From assembly GCA_013397865.1 (NCBI GenBank), contig VZTI01004654.1, forward strand, positions 124,001 to 188,000: a stretch of 64,000 nt of DNA, written 5' to 3'. Below are positions 27,501-42,767 of the stretch, in pieces (positions within the stretch are counted from its first letter, which is position 1; every line of letters begins with the position of its first letter). This DNA is from Struthidea cinerea (Eukaryota; Chordata; Aves; Passeriformes; Corcoracidae). The position numbers and the translations under genes were made by a program. A model generated the notes under the pieces. That model made no database searches and was not told where the DNA came from. It saw only the letters and a list, made by a program, of their open reading frames with translations.

Positions 27501-30500
27501 AGCATGGATCTTCTCAAGAGAAAGCTCTCTGGGGCAAAAGCAGATGCCAAAGCTAGCACAACATCCTGCTCACTGGAAGACAGGACTGAACATTTTGCAC
27601 TTAGTCACACAAAATGTGACTCCTTTTGCTAGATTTCTCCATGAGGAAACAGGTGGAAGGACAGATTTCTATCTTCCTTGCTTCCTCTGTCTTGCATCTG
27701 ATGTAACCATTCTCTCTTTTTCTGTATTACCAGGACAGTAAAAGAACATGAAAAGCAGGATGTGCCCTTCTTCTACAAAGCAGAACCCAAAAACCTGAAC
27801 ATGAAATGAAAATAGCTCTATATCTTTTACTCTCTTTGGCAGAAAAAACGTATCAGCCAAAATGCTGTGAGTAATAACTGTCAAAGACAGAATGCCAAAT
27901 GAAGAGCATGCAGTAAATTAAAAATAAATTTTAAAAAATCACCAAAAAAGAAAACCTCAAACAAACCAAAACCCACAATATCCTTTAAGAAAAACAAAAC
28001 ATATTTTATGAATTCAACAATCACAATGGGAACTTTCTTTTTAGAGCAGATGGACTTTTAACTCAAAGATTTGTGTTGATTATCAACAGTCTTCTCGTTT
28101 CAGGTGGCAAAAGTGATGAGACTAAATGGTGTTAGATTCAATCCACAGCTGAGACCAAAACATCCAATATAATTCACAATTTACGGTGGGCTTACACACA
28201 CACATTGTATGGACACAGAACACACACATGCACAGGAAGAACGGGTGCATTCTCATTGCATTAAGGCTGGGCAGTTCATCAGCAGCAAACTGACTTCAGC
28301 TTACAGACAGGTATGTGCACGTAGAGTAGCCATAAGTGAGTAGCAGTGGCACAATTTACAAGTGTAGATAAATCAAACCAGTTCAGAGGACTGAAGCTGT
28401 TGCTTGATGATTTTGAAACACACTCACTGTTATAACGTCTGTAGCTGTCAATCTTTGCCGGTGCCACTCTGTACAGAATTGTCCCTTCAAAGGCAGATTT
28501 TCCTGACAGCAGGCAAGAGAAGGAAAGAGGGAAAAAAAAAGAAGGGGCAGGATGGGGGTAAAGAGATCGAATGATGGCAAAAAGAAGGGAAAGGAAGAGG
28601 TTTTAATCTGTATTTTCAGTCACTGACATTTTAAAGGCTCATTAGCAAAATGACGAGAATAGTAACAAACGTATCTGATTGTACATGAAGTTAAAATATT
28701 CTTACTGCATGTATGTCAGATAATAGAATCTCATGGTTTTGCTAAAGCTGTTATTTACAATGTCCAACAGAATGCATTTTTCTTAGGTTTGGTCTGTTGT
28801 CCATCAAGTTGTGAGACTTGCAAATAAAATTATTTGTATGTTTTATGCGGCCTTGCACAGGGGAATCCTGAAAAAGTATTATTACTGCAATGGTGTACTC
28901 ATGGTGGCTCAAAATTCCTGATGCAGATGTAGTGCACTTGAATAAGCACAGCTGACATCCAAACAGGGCAATTAAATAGTCACATCTCTTTAAAGTACCT
29001 GGATCCTGTGAGCATCAGAAATACTGCATCTTTCCAAGATGACTTATTAGAAATATTTTGTACATGGGAACTGGTCTTAACAATGCTTAGTAGAAAGGAT
29101 AGGACACTAAAACCCAAATAAATCAGTTTTTCAGCTAAAAGCTTAATCAGGTGTGACATGGCATTGACATTAACAAAAGCAAAATTCTAAAATTAAGAGG
29201 GAAAACAGCAAAACAACAAAAACCAAATCCCACTTCTCATCTTAGATATTTGAGGTAACATTTTTATTACAAAACCCATTAATTTTTTTTTTCATTGCTA
29301 GTGAGATAGCTCATGCTCTGATATTTAGGACATGAAATTCAAGTGAAGGTAAAAGCATGAGCAGCTGAAGTGTTTTGTGTGTAGGTTTAAAAACCCAGGC
29401 CAGCCCAAGAATATACCAATGTCAGCTTGTTCCCAGTCTCCCCTAGGTATACTATAACAAAAATTGATGTCTTTGGTAAAATTTTATAGCAAAATAGCCA
29501 GTATATGTGAATTGTCCCAACACAGAATCACACTCAATTTGGTACAAAATAAAAAATGTTTGGGGTTTTTTCCTCCCGTATATCATTCTGTTGGACTTTC
29601 AGACAATAAAAAAAGCTATACTTATTTATAAATCATAAAAAGATGGTTCTCTGTTTTTTTTCTTGCAGTTTAATTAATAAAAAAATGTTTTCATTGCCTT
29701 ATTTTTATGTAATGAGGAAGCAAAAAAGCCACAAATCCATATTTACACTTTCTTTTTACAAGATACCATTAAAAGAATGCTATCAAAACAAACAACAATC
29801 AACCCATTGTTAAGAGAAAGGTAAGTTAAGCTTCATGACACTGTGGAGAGACAGAGAGACAGTAACGGAAATCAAATGTTTTAAGAACTCAAAATAGAGG
29901 AGGTTGCCTGACTGAAGCATCAGCTGATGAGTCTATCATCAGTTCTAACTCCAGCAGCCAGGACTTTTCAGGGGCCATCACTAACAGGTTCTAGAAATAG
30001 TTGATAGATACCATGAGGCCCAGATGTACCTCAGAGAACGCACATCAGAGACAGCAAGATACAAAAGGCCACCTTTCAATGCAGCCATGACATTGCTGTG
30101 AACATACGAAATGCTTTTTGAAATAACCTCCTCAATGTTTAATCATGATTATCTCAAATAGAATTTTTTTGACTACATGTCAACTTTGTGCTTCTCAACA
30201 GGCTGTATGGACAAGAAGTGGTATTGCAAATAGTCTTAAAATTAATACTGTATCTCTGAGAAATAGAGAAAATAATCTTATAGTCCATGTATCTAATATA
30301 GTAATAAAATGATAATGCATACTACCTGTTCATGCTGTAACAGTTGGCCCAAGAAAAGCAATGTTTTCATTTAAGAGCATGCTTTAAAGAACAAGGAACT
30401 GCTGTTTACTCTAAGAGTACCTGATTCTGTCTGTACTTACATTCCAAAATACACCTTTGAAGACAAGAAATTTGGCAATCACCTTACAAATACTTGAAAA

Positions 30501-33500
30501 TCAAACAAATAACCCCCCAAGTATTTTGATCTTGCAAGTCTTGCTTTCCACTCTGCTGAGCACTCACCATCTGAGGGGAGGCACAGGTTCCCAACCTTTC
30601 CAAACAAGGGGCAAGCTAAGTCCCACTGTCAGGATTCAGAAATACTTGGCACTTCCAAAACTAGACCCAGGCATTTTCAAAAAAGGAAAATTTTGTTCTG
30701 AACAAACTTTTGAGGTTAGTCTATGGCAGAGCATGAAAAGAAACCAAGATAATTTCTTCTGGCCATTTACTCTGATCTGCCATAAAATTTAAATGGACAC
30801 AACAAAACCAATAAAATCAGACATCTTGCTCTGCTCTGGGGCTGGTGTAGATTGTCACAGAAGGACAAAGAAATATGGGTTTTTATTAACTTTATTCCTA
30901 AACAGCCAAGTTATGTAATTTTTGTCTTCTGTATTTCTTTCACTTTGAGTTCACCAAAATTACATTTGCCCTTCAAAAATGGTCTTTATGGATGGTCAGT
31001 AAAATGTGATTTAAAAATCAAGTTTAACTAAATTTAACCAAGGCATGACATTTAATTATTAACTTAAAAATATTCATGTGTTTCCACAGTGCCCATTCTC
31101 CATATATCCCATGCTATTTTCCCAGGTCTGACAGTAAATCTGCCAAGTATTACCTCCATTTTACAAGTTGGGCTGAAGAGTTCAAGGCTGCTGCTCAAGA
31201 TTGCAGAGCCAAACCCCAACCCTTTCCAAGCTCCTCTAAATGCTGTGCAGAACCTCAGTGGCTGCCCAAGGTCCAAGTCCAATGCCCAGGTACAACCCCT
31301 CACCCAAGTGCCAACTTTTAATCTAGAATTTGTATTCAAGGTTTCCACCTTGCTAAGTCCTGTGATACAGATGTATTCAAAGTTTCCAGAGAAACAAAAG
31401 GAGTTCATGCAGATTTAAGGTGTTGTCACATCTTGTCATCCATGGAGAAGGAGTTGATCAAGAGGCATGAATACACACCCTTTCGAGATGTAACCTAGAG
31501 CATTTCAACAATACTACTAACATGATGCCCAAATCTTCCAGGTTTTACTCATTCATTTTTTATTTTACTACGTCTTCAGGCTAAACATGGAATGAGATTA
31601 TCATTCCTAGTCAGTTGTATAAACTTGTTGAATTTTTTGCAATATCACTATGGACATTTTCAAATCCAGATATTCAGTGTGCCTATACAGAGCCTCATGA
31701 AGCACCATGTGTTAGAGAGCAACAGCTGTATCAACCATATAAATCATAGTAAAAACTGAATTGATGTATATTTCCCATAATTCTCCTAAGGGAATGCAAT
31801 TCTTAAATTGATAGTTTTACCTGAAGAAAAAATAAGTAAAAAAGCATTAAAATCCCCATAACAATCTCAGCATTTCTTGAGTCACTGTCTCTCTCTCAGG
31901 AGGTTTACAGTGTTCTTCTGTTTTATGGGTATATCTAATAGCTCCTCATCTTAGCTAGCCACAAAGCACCTCCAAAGAATTAAATTAAATACAAGAAAGT
32001 AGAAAACCCATCTCCCACCTATAGTTACGTTCAATTTATTTAAAGAGACAAAAGCAATATTTGTGTTACTGCTATCTTCTCTGTGCAAGTATCACAGGTT
32101 TGGGTTCCACTGCCAGTCAGAACCAGCACACAAACCCAAGTCATGTGCCACAATGGACATCAAGATTTAATGCTTTGTGGCTGCTTTTGCACATTTCAAT
32201 GTATATTTTTTTTTAAAAGCCATTTTTAGGAAGCTTCTTATAAAGTAAATCTTACCAAATTACCTGGGGAAGGAATATTCATTCATTCATACAGAAAAAG
32301 TGGAGTACTCCATCCTGACCAGTATCACCTACCTTGTTCATTTATATAGTACCAAAGACTACAGACTCCAGAGCTGAAACTACATCTACACAATTCACTT
32401 CCAAGATTCACTGTGTTTATAATGACTGTAATTCATGACAGCACGAACAGGTTACAGAAAGCAATTTGCAATCACACTGAAACATGCACCTTCACTTAAT
32501 GCCCTTTTTCCCTCTCCATCACATTAAAATTTTAAACTTAAAAATATTTTCATTCCAGTCTGAAGGAACATTACATGCAAATATCTTTAGCAGCACTGAC
32601 CAGGAGACAGGGTCACCAGTACCCATTCACACATGAAAAGGTACTCCATTACAAAAAAATATGAAAGTTTTTCATCATTGCAAAAGTTAGGGCTTTCAGG
32701 ATCTTACTTCTGTGGTATGGAATAAGGATTAAACACTTCCCTTAAGTGAAAAAATGAGGGAAAAGGAAGAAAGCATTATAATTTTCTACCTCTTATTGAC
32801 AGAGTAAACGATAAAGGTTTTGGTAAATTTCAGCTGAAATCAGCTTACAAAGATCTTGGTAGTCCTCTGACTTCTACTTGTTCAGCAATCTCAGAAGAAC
32901 ACTACATAGCAATGAACACCTGTAGTGCTAAAAATACGAAGACCTTGGCAAGTATTGTGGAGTTAGCCTGAAATATGCAAATACAATCTACTTTTTTCTT
33001 TTTCACTGAAGATTCAGGTTTGATCACTGAATTAGAAAAAAAAAAATATTATCTGCTTGAAGAACATGAAAAACACGAAGACCAACAACTTTCCATTTCA
33101 TATAACAGCACACTTTTGGCACAGGTTAATCTCCACGGGAAGTTATAAGTAGGACAACCCACTACCATGCTTATACTATTGCAAACTTAGTTACCAAACA
33201 TGCTTTTCACCTGCAGCAGTACTGGCCCACTGTAAATGAGAGAACAAAGTCCATGTCCCAGTTCTGGCCTTTTTTCTCTTTGGCTGTTGGGGCAGTGGGT
33301 GTCGGAGGTGATAGAAACATGCTCAGCACCTGGAGGGAAAAAGTGCCGCATGTCCCACACCAATAATTATGAATCCTTAAATCTATTGGAGTTGTTATAG
33401 AAAGCATGGCACTTTAATCCCTCCACTTTAAATAAGCCACTTTGTAGATGTTCAGTTACTTTCCAGGTCTAAAGACAAGAAGTCCCTTGTAATTAATTTT

Positions 33501-33777
33501 GACATACAAATGCAATCATCATCATTGCCTTCTCTCTTCTTGGTCTGTGGCAGCTCAGCAAGTCTTACACAGCTCAGAGAGCATTGACAATGTTGCAACT
33601 CAGGTAGCACTGCAAGTATACATAAACCATCATCATCTGATCCTTCCAGCATAAATTAAGAACATGGCATTCAAAAACACTTCCAGGCAAGAGATAAGAA
33701 TGTGATATCTTATCAATGTGTTATGGTCTAAAGACACAGACATACATACAGAACACCAATAATAATTTTTTCCTTAC
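18549..33777 (-). other. SH3KBP1 intron, 15.2 kb
   Basis: This intron lies between the exon completing the second SH3 domain and the linker exon. It is AT-rich and contains a compound TA/TG microsatellite at 21879-21960 and scattered homopolymers. I recognise no gene, RNA or mobile element in it. A stretch at about 25580-27650 has lower AT content and several opposed open frames of 60-110 codons, but none resembles a known family and none has matching splice phases. A GC-richer patch at about 24380-24560 is also unassigned. Confidence 0.8.
21879..21960. repeat. Compound TA/TG microsatellite
   Basis: A run of about ten TA units passes into TG-rich sequence with interspersed CATATG and ATGTAT units. 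This is a likely polymorphic microsatellite. Confidence 0.9.
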
Positions 33778-33901
33778 TTGACTTCACTTGCTCTTCCTGT
33801 GCTATTCCAACATCATCAGAATCAGAGAGTTCCTTTATGAAGTTGGAAGGAAACATGCCAGTCTTTCCATTAAGTATACCTTCCCACCAGCCCTCTTCCA
33901 C
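33778..33901 (-). CDS. SH3KBP1: SH3KBP1 internal exon: second half of the second SH3 domain
   Basis: This 124-nt exon completes the second SH3 domain. It reads VEEGWWEGILNGKTG, then MFPSNFIKEL, the tryptophan pair and the FPSNF strand that form the peptide-binding surface, then a short acidic tail (SDSDDVGIAQEEQVKSS). The acceptor is TCGGTGCAG and the donor is GTAAGG. It enters in phase 0, following GE of the 42768-42874 exon, and leaves in phase 1. The final A pairs with GC of the 18352-18548 exon to make a Ser codon. The tail after the SH3 fold seems slightly shorter than the mammalian version that I recall. The exon is intact and looks functional. Confidence 0.97.
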
Positions 33902-36900
33902 CTGCACCGAGAGAAAAAAAAGGGGGGGTTTTACATGAGCAACACTTTACTGAGTACCATTATATACGTTCAATAAATGACAGTAATGGCTCTGAATAGT
34001 TCATATTAATTTCAGGTATAAGGAGCACATGGCATAGGCTCCAAGCCAGAACACCTCGCTTTTTTTCTTCATAAATGAAAACAAGAGAGATGCATGAACC
34101 CATCTGTAAATGTCAGCAGTGCTGACAGCAGCCAGAAGCATGGACGAGCATTAAATAAAAGGATAACACCTAGAGAGCACACAGTGTCTCCACATTTCAA
34201 TTTTTATGGATATCCATTCAATCAGTAAATTTTCAGTGCACAGTGTATGGCTGTTCTAGACCATCTTAATGGATGTGATTTGCAGATTCTGTTTGAATTC
34301 CCTAAGTAATCAATGGCAAAAGAGGAACACCTACAAAGGGCTACTCAGAGAATCTAATTTAGATATCTTAATATAATGTAAACATTCCTGTCTTCCCCAT
34401 CAAAATCAGAAATTTTCTATTTTAAAAATTAAGAATGCTGCTGCCACATCATTAATGTGTTAATGTACGAAACCTGTGGAGAACAAAGAATAGTACTAAT
34501 GCATATTTGACTCGGTATTTACAAAGAGGTACTGAAATATAGAATAATGACAGTGTCAGAAGGAGGAGGGACACTACCTAGCCAAACCCCAAGAGAAAAT
34601 ATCACTTTAAAATTACAAACTCCCTACTGTATAACCCATTCAGGATTGAATAGTGGTGTCAGGCAGGGAAATGACAGCCCTGGGAAATGCCTTTAGGTTA
34701 TAATCGCACAGCAAGAAATGACTGATTATATGCATCAGCTAAACACACCCTTGATAGAGAAATGTTTTTCATCTGTCAGACACTGTCCCTTCACTAAAAA
34801 TATGACAGGGGATGACAGTGTCTATCTGTGACACATCAGTCTCCAATAATATTTGACTCATCTCTTTCCTGCCTATCCTCCCCGCAGTTATGAAAAGAGA
34901 AAGTTTACTGTTTAAAAAACAGCCCCACACTACAAATGAAGCTAACTAATTATTATAGAAAAAAGTCTGTGAAAAGTCTTTTCACTTATTTGTGAAAAAC
35001 TCAAGTCTTAGAAAAGAAATCTAATAATAATACAACCAAATATCTCCTCAAAATATAGAGGAATACATGCATTTTTTCAACTTAGAAAACTTGCCCCCCC
35101 TCCAATGCATCAGTAGTACTGGTGAGCTCCAGCACATCTCTGGGAATTATCTTGCTCTTCTTATTATCTTGCTGCTACTTCAGAAGACAGAATACATACA
35201 CAGCACTCAATCACTTCAGTGAGGTGGAGGCTTTTCACATCACAGTATCAGAGTCTCTAAAAGGTAATATTTGCTTTCTTCTTTCCAGACTAATAAAAAG
35301 CAATATGGAAAACTGAAACTGCATGACACACAGCATTTAGACTCTACAAATTATATCTGTAAAGATGATACAATACAAATATTATGTATACATATAAAAA
35401 TATATTGTTATATAGAAAATACACAAAATGGCCAAGACTCTGGCTTATAAAATATCTCAATTTTTCTAATGCAGTATTCCCAGATGGCTGTATTGATTAG
35501 AGCTAAACATTAAACCATAACTGCATTAACTGATTGACCAGAAGATTAATCAGAGGATTTACACTATTCCCAAGATCTCTGCTTTGCAAGATGCTGAAAT
35601 TACTTGACACAAATAATGCGACCAATATCATTCAGTTCCATCTTTTCCTAAAGTAATTTTCACTTGCTTACTTCTTCCAGAGTAACACTTCACAGTTTTC
35701 TTACGGTTAACATTAGCACTCTTCATGTGATGTGTTGATCTATGGATGCCTATGTGTATGTACAGAAATACATATACACAAAGATCTTTAGACAGCTAAA
35801 TCTAAACTGCACATGAATATACTCACATCATTCATTAGCTTATTTTAAGTTTTCCAGCTCACTGAAAAATTAATTGTCTGAAAACACCATGTCATATTCA
35901 ATAATTCTAAAAATTCAGAAGAAAATCTAAAGCAAAATCCAGGGGTTTTTTTCACAAGAAAGTGCAGAATCATGTTAGCAAGGCATTAGAGATTGAGGTC
36001 AAACTGGGCCTCCCAAAGATTTGTTAGGAAATTTTCATCAAAAGTATCAAAAGCTTTAAGTATTTTTAAACATTAAAGCTACCTGCTACATATCCTTAAG
36101 CCTCAAAACACACCAGCTAGAGATGAATCCATACAATAAAAGACACTAAAATACCTCCAGGATTTAGTTAACCTGAATTGGGGCAGTCTATCACCATATG
36201 GTTTGAAAAGTTGCAGTAATTCACAGCCAATAAAACCTTACAGATGAAAATCCATTATTCTTGGGGGGTAATCCATCTGGAGACATGAGCTCAATAAAAT
36301 TTGTTACCGTGCTATTAAAGTAAAGTGCTTTCAGAATTTATACATTTACGTCCTGATTTATGCCCAGCATTCACATGCTGAACCAAACAATCTAAAAAGA
36401 GGAGGGTTTCATTTGGCAGTCCATGTCCCTATGCTGGAAAAGTTCTACAATTCACAATATTCTATGCACCTACTGTAAGTTCTGAAAATGAAGGAGTTTT
36501 TTAAGTTAGAAGAAGCATCTTGCCAAATGTACATAGCTCCAGCTAGAGGTATTTTTTAGACGTGTTTTCAGTGTGTTTTATCTGTTCATTGCCTTTTGGA
36601 GAGGCATGGCATGTCCTAATCTTGCCAAGCCCCTAGGCTGTCAGTACTGCAGGCACACCACATTTGAAGAGTAATAACACACAGGAAAGTGACTGAAGAT
36701 GCTTCATGATCCTACTTCATATATTTAGGGAGGAAACAACACACACACTCAACTGGAACTCAGTCAGTGCCGTGCGTGGGGCAGGGAGAGATGCAAGAGA
36801 CAGGCACATACAGTCCAACCCCTGGGTGTGATTGAAGGAGACACAAATGAGCAATATCACCACAGAATGCTTCATCACCTCTAGAGAAATTCATCCCATT

Positions 36901-39900
36901 AAGAAACGTGTTCTTAGGGATTTAATCTATATAATAATTATGCAACAACCAAATGTTCTTCCAATGTCACTGGACTTCGGGTTTTTTAAAATTTTCAGTG
37001 AAGAAAGAATACTTGCATTTTGGTTGTAATTGGATTACTCAACCAGCAGAGCCTTTTTAATGTACATGAGGCTTTTGTAAACTATAAACAAAATACAGAT
37101 GAAAATAATTCAAAATATACTGTTTCATTTTGTTAGAAGGTTTTTCATCAAACTGTGAGATCCCAGCACACAACAACAAGCAAGACTAGAAAGACAGTAA
37201 GAGGTTGCAATAGTTAATTTTACTTAAAAGTAATAATACAAATAATAAATAATAACTGAAGTGTTCAAAATAGATACCTTGGAAATGGACAGACAGGAAA
37301 ATAAGAGAATTATATGAGTGAGACATTCCAGACACAAAAAGTTCTCAAAAGGGTATACAGATGCTTGGATATTAAGGTGCTTAGAAAGCAACAAAATATT
37401 ATTGAAATCAGCCTATTTCCACATTTATAGTAAAAAAAAAAGAAAAAAGAAAAAAAGGGAAGACGGAAAATATTATGACAGCAATTCAAACTTTCAGGCA
37501 AACATAATAGTTCTATTTTGGACTGGGAATACAGTTTTAACCTGCAACTGCAAAGCAACCAAAGAAAACCAAATCACTTTAGCAGGTCACTAGGTGTACA
37601 AGATTAAGATACTCAAAAAGCAAGGATGTTACTTTTTATGTTCTTTAGGTTTTCTCTTCATTGCCAATACAATCTGCAATGTTCCCCTTCAAAGAAAGGT
37701 CAAAGGGAGCAACAGCCTGGTCTGCAGTGCAGCAAGCCTTGCTTTTACAAGCCTAGAAGCACCTTCTCCTAAAGGAACTATGTGGTCATCCCTGTTACTC
37801 CAGGACAGGATACCCAAAACTAGCAGGAAATGCCAAGGCCAACTACCAGCAGCTGCTTGCCAGAAAATCTAGGACTGCCACAGCTGCTTGCTTACACCTT
37901 GCTATATAATTAATAGGCTAAACTTGTTAAATTATTAAAATGTTCAGCTCTTTGGAATCCCTGACCTAAAGTGTATTTCCAACAAATTCCTATATTGGCC
38001 TGTTCCACAAGATGTTCTATAACCTGCAGCTTTGCCTATTAGGCTGACAGATTACCTACAGCTTAGCTAAGGCAAATGAGGGAGGCTCTGAGTCAGGAAA
38101 AGTTTCAAATGGAAGAAAGTCTCCCTGGATCATAACAGAGTCTTTCTGGGCTATTGAAACTAAAACACGGTCCCAGGAATAAAAGCAATGCCAGAGGCAG
38201 GCAACAGGAAAGAGAGAAGCTCAAGGTCAACAGATTTTCTTTTGCTTTGAGAGAAATAGAGCACAGAAAGCAAAGGAAAAAAAAAAACCCTTAGTTTATA
38301 AATTCTAATGGAAAATATTGAGCTCAAAGGACAAAAGCAATCACATGTTGAAAGGAAATTAAAAACATAGATTCCCAAGAGGCAAAATAAATAAATCACA
38401 TCCACTGCCAATGGGAAAATGAATTTTGGAAACAAGACTTCAACAGAAGATGGTGCCTACAGTGCCACTTGATGGCTTATTCTAGGAGTGCCTTCAGAGG
38501 GAGCCATACCCATAAGGTGTCAACCATCCTTTGGGATTCTACTACAGCAGAATATATCTGGAAACTGTTTTATAACTCGGGTGCAGAAGGTAAAAATTAA
38601 AAACTGCAGAAGTACTTTGTATTAGGGAATTTTTCAGCTTCAGAGTTCTTTATTTTAAAGTGTCAAAATGTGCTTGGGGAACTTTTGTTTGATTTTGTGG
38701 CTTTGATTTTTGTTGGGGTTTTCTAACATCTTCTTTTAAACAAGAAACTGAGGGGCTGTGAAAGCAATCACATAGAACTTGGATGATCTTATATGGACTC
38801 AGTGGTACTTGCACCCTCATTTCCCCAAAAAAAGTCCCCTACCACATGAACTAACCAAGTAAGAAGTAGTCATAGAAGTCCTCGTGAACAAACTGTTAGA
38901 AGACGATCTGGAGAATTACTTTGCCACAGCATTCCACAGAAAAGTAACTGAGGGATATGAAACCCCAGTATTCATTCCCAGCTGTTTTCTTGCAATTTAT
39001 ACAGCTCTGTATTTGTGGCACAGACCATCCCCTCACTACAGTTAAATATTCATTCTCCTTTCAACTCTATAGTTGCCAAAATAAGTCACTGTAAGAAAAC
39101 TCCAGCTCAATCCCCAGTTTATCCTGTTCTCGGACATGGGTTGCATGACTTTATCTGACAACAAGAACAAAAAACCCCACACACTAATCTTGCAAATAAG
39201 AGGCAACAGATTTTTCAAAATTCAGTTTGCATTTTCATAATTTCAAATGAGTTATGTATTTGATCAGGTAACACATGGCAATGTTACCTAAAGGTCAAAG
39301 AATAAGCTCAGTGGTCTCAGACCTCAGTCACAGACTTGTGAGCTTAACTCCATGCATTACACATCGCCAAAAAGCTGACTTCTCAGCAGGAGGAGGCCAA
39401 AAGGTACATAGCAGCACAGTGACACAGTAATCCCAAATGAAAGCAGCCGCAGAACTCTAAAATGATGTGCCAAATGTCCTTACTCTGATGCTACAGGTTA
39501 AATATCTGGCATCCCATGAAAGTCTAAGGGTGAAACATAATTGGAATTCAGATATCTGCATTTAATAAGACAGTTACAGTTGTATTTTGGAACAACTGTA
39601 ATTAGAGTTAATGAGGTAGGAAAATGACAAGCAAAAAGCTATCAATCACACAATAAACGTGAACGTAAGCAATGATGAAAATGCTTCTCTTGTTAGTTTT
39701 AAATGTACTTTTAATTTAAGTCTGTTAATTAATGTCTCATGGGTATCAGTGTCTCTGTAGTTATGGAAACCTATTTTAATGACAAGCATTTTATCTATTG
39801 TGTTGAATGTCTGATCTTATTATAATTAATTTCTAACTATTTAGGACAAATAGGAAGGAACTGTGAATTCTGAACACATACAACCTCTAAGGATATCCAT

Positions 39901-42767
39901 CTGGTGACAAGCTCAAAACTCACACTTGCAGTTGTTTCAATCCACTCTACAGCCCCAAACCACTTCTGCCACAACAGGAATTTCTCATTTTACCTACCGC
40001 TACTACAGGTATAAAAACCCTTTCAAAAGTATCTTATCCAATCTGTTGGCACCAGGAAGAAGGATGTGGGCAGCTTTAGATGCTATTACATATGCAGAGA
40101 TGGGAGAAGGGAAGACATCCTCATACTCAGCATGTCCCCATGTGATGTCAGTGTAACCTGTTTTCACTGGGAGTCTAGGGAAACATGCCTGGACACTGGT
40201 GGAGGCAGCTGAGACTTGTGTTCCCTTCTGTCAGCCCTGTGCTGGCAGCAGTGATCTTGAACAGGCTTGAGGAGGAGCAGAATACATTTCTTTAAGAATG
40301 AAGTGCAATTAGCTTTTCTTTGCAACAGGAAAAGTTTAATGAGTTGTTCAACCACAAGCAGCATTTTAACATGTTTTTTTTGCTCAATCCTACATGAAGA
40401 TATATAGACAGTATTTTGACCTAAATACTACCAGTTTCAGTTTGCTGTAACTCACTTAGGAATTTATTTATTTTCAACTAAACAGAAATCCATGGAGATA
40501 ATAAAATATTAATCCAAGTCAATTAAACCAATGAATTCAACTGATACAACTTTCTTGGGAAGATACAATAAAATACTGTCCGTGGGAATCTGAGACCGAC
40601 TCATGAATAAAAAGATGAGATAAGAGAAAAGGAGCAACTGGAAATGGAAAGTGAATGACCATTAATGTTCCAATTACACTGAACTGCTGTAAATAATGCC
40701 GGAGATACCATCCAGTTTTTAATCCTGAGTAACGATAAACAAACCCTGTATTTTACAAGAATTATCTGCAATTGCTGCCTATGAGGGAAGGACTTTTGCT
40801 GGTTCTTTGGGAGGGGGAGTTTGTACAATAAAGCAGCATGATTTTGGCCCTTCTAAAAATCCCCCTAAACTTTCACAACTGAGGAAGCCATATTTTTTAA
40901 ATAATAAGTCGCTCACATCAAATATTTATCATTTGAAATAAGAAGCATTGTATAATGACAAAAACGCTGTGAATTCTGTTTCAATGCAATGACTCTTTAT
41001 GTAGCATTACCTAAAAGCAGAAGGGTAAACAACTAAATCAGCACATTCATTGGTGCAACTTTCTGCATCGAATAAAGTTCCTGTTTCAAAAGAAATATTC
41101 GGCTCTACTTTTTCGAGGAATTAACACTATCATGATAAGAGCAGAAGAGGAAGTTGCAACAAGTGTTCAACATCAACTGCTTGGTATTAACCACAATAGA
41201 AAAAAAGGTCCCACAACAATACTTCCTGAGGCACTGAGAAATTATTTTTAAAATTCCCGTTTTCCCTGTTCTACCAGCTAATCTAGTTTCACCCAAAAGA
41301 GCAATCCAAGTGGGTTTCAAAAAAACATGCCCTTAACTGTAAGCACATACATGCAAGCACATGGAACGTTTCACTTTTATAGTTCTACATTTTTCAATTT
41401 TAATGCACACATTTTCAGTCTCTTTTGGATATAAATAAATCAGGTATGTATAATTAAGGTTTTCAAATTTAAAAAGAAGACAAGAGATGCATTTCATAAG
41501 AGAAGACTAGTGTCTCATCTAAATTATTTAATCATATAACCCATATAGTAGAGTCAATTTGTTGGCTGCATACTAGGAAAGGGCTTTATTCCACCAATTT
41601 ACTCTTGAAGGACACAGACTTAGAACTTTTAAGTAATATTTGCATGGCCATGTGAAGTCAAATATACTTCAAACTGCCCAATGAAAATAGTTCATGTGAT
41701 GCCATGAGACTCATTATAATATGGAGTTTACGATATATTCAAAATATGCTCCTACAACCTTGAATTCCCCCATTACAAAACTGCTCACAGACAGAACAAA
41801 GTTAGTTAAGTAACATATCATGTCTGATTCCAGGGGAAGAATGATGTGCAGAGCTGGTGTGCACAGCTAGGTCAGAGCAACACCAGTGCTCACTAAACTT
41901 CTTACATTCAGGTGTGAGAATTTAATCTCTTATAAGAAAATGCTGGATGTCATGTAGATTACAGTAGAATTTATATTCTTTTCTATTGATTGCTGAGGTG
42001 AAAGATGCAGGAAAAAGTAAATTAACTATATATCCTTGACAAGAAAATAAATGTTGAATTACTAACTGCTGAGTCGTAGCAGAGAAAAAAATCCTACAAA
42101 TAAATGATACAAACTGCAACATACTATATTGGCTGCCTGAGCAGACTAAGGTCTTTTTAAAGCTTCTTTTTAAAGCTAAGTAAATAAGAATAAATGAATT
42201 CGAATGCTTTCTACTTAAAGGATGCATGTTATCACTTTGACTTTGGTCCTCATGCTACTATGCTCAAGAAGATATTTGTAAAATCTGTAATGGAACACTG
42301 AAGGTATTGGGAGCAAACACCATTTCTTGATCCTGCAGCCAGAGTCAGCCATGCAAAGAAAATTTCTGTCTCTCTGTCCAAGCTTTCATAATTTGTTCCC
42401 AGTTCATGTAATTCATTTTCCACATCCAGTTCTAACCACAATAAGTGCATCTTGAGTCTTTAAATATTTTGATGGGGGTTTTTATTTGGTTATAGGGTTT
42501 TTTTTTAACTGATTAAGACTAAAACAAAATTCTTAAAATTTGCTGCCACAGATGACAAAAGGTGAACCCCGGTGGAGATTCAAGTAAATTTCTTAAATGT
42601 GTTTAACTTTGCAAAGGTAATTTTTCCCTGCGGCTGGCTTACTAAAACTGTGAGAAGTTTCTTCTGCTGTAATCTTTGGTTCTTCAGAAATACAAACTCA
42701 AGAGCTTAGCATGCACAAGACATGTCAGAAATGCATGTTATGTATATTCAGTTAAAGATGTGCTCAC
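33902..42767 (-). other. SH3KBP1 intron, 8.9 kb, splitting the second SH3 domain
   Basis: This intron interrupts the second SH3 domain between ...VVGE and VEEGWW. It is phase 0 and bounded by GTGAGC and GTGCAG. It is AT-rich, with simple A/T-rich runs such as 37430-37460. I see no coding exon, RNA gene or recognisable transposon in it. Confidence 0.85.

Noticed and set aside
33788..33976. Plus-strand 62-codon open frame
   Set aside because: It is the antisense shadow of the SH3KBP1 exon at 33778-33901.
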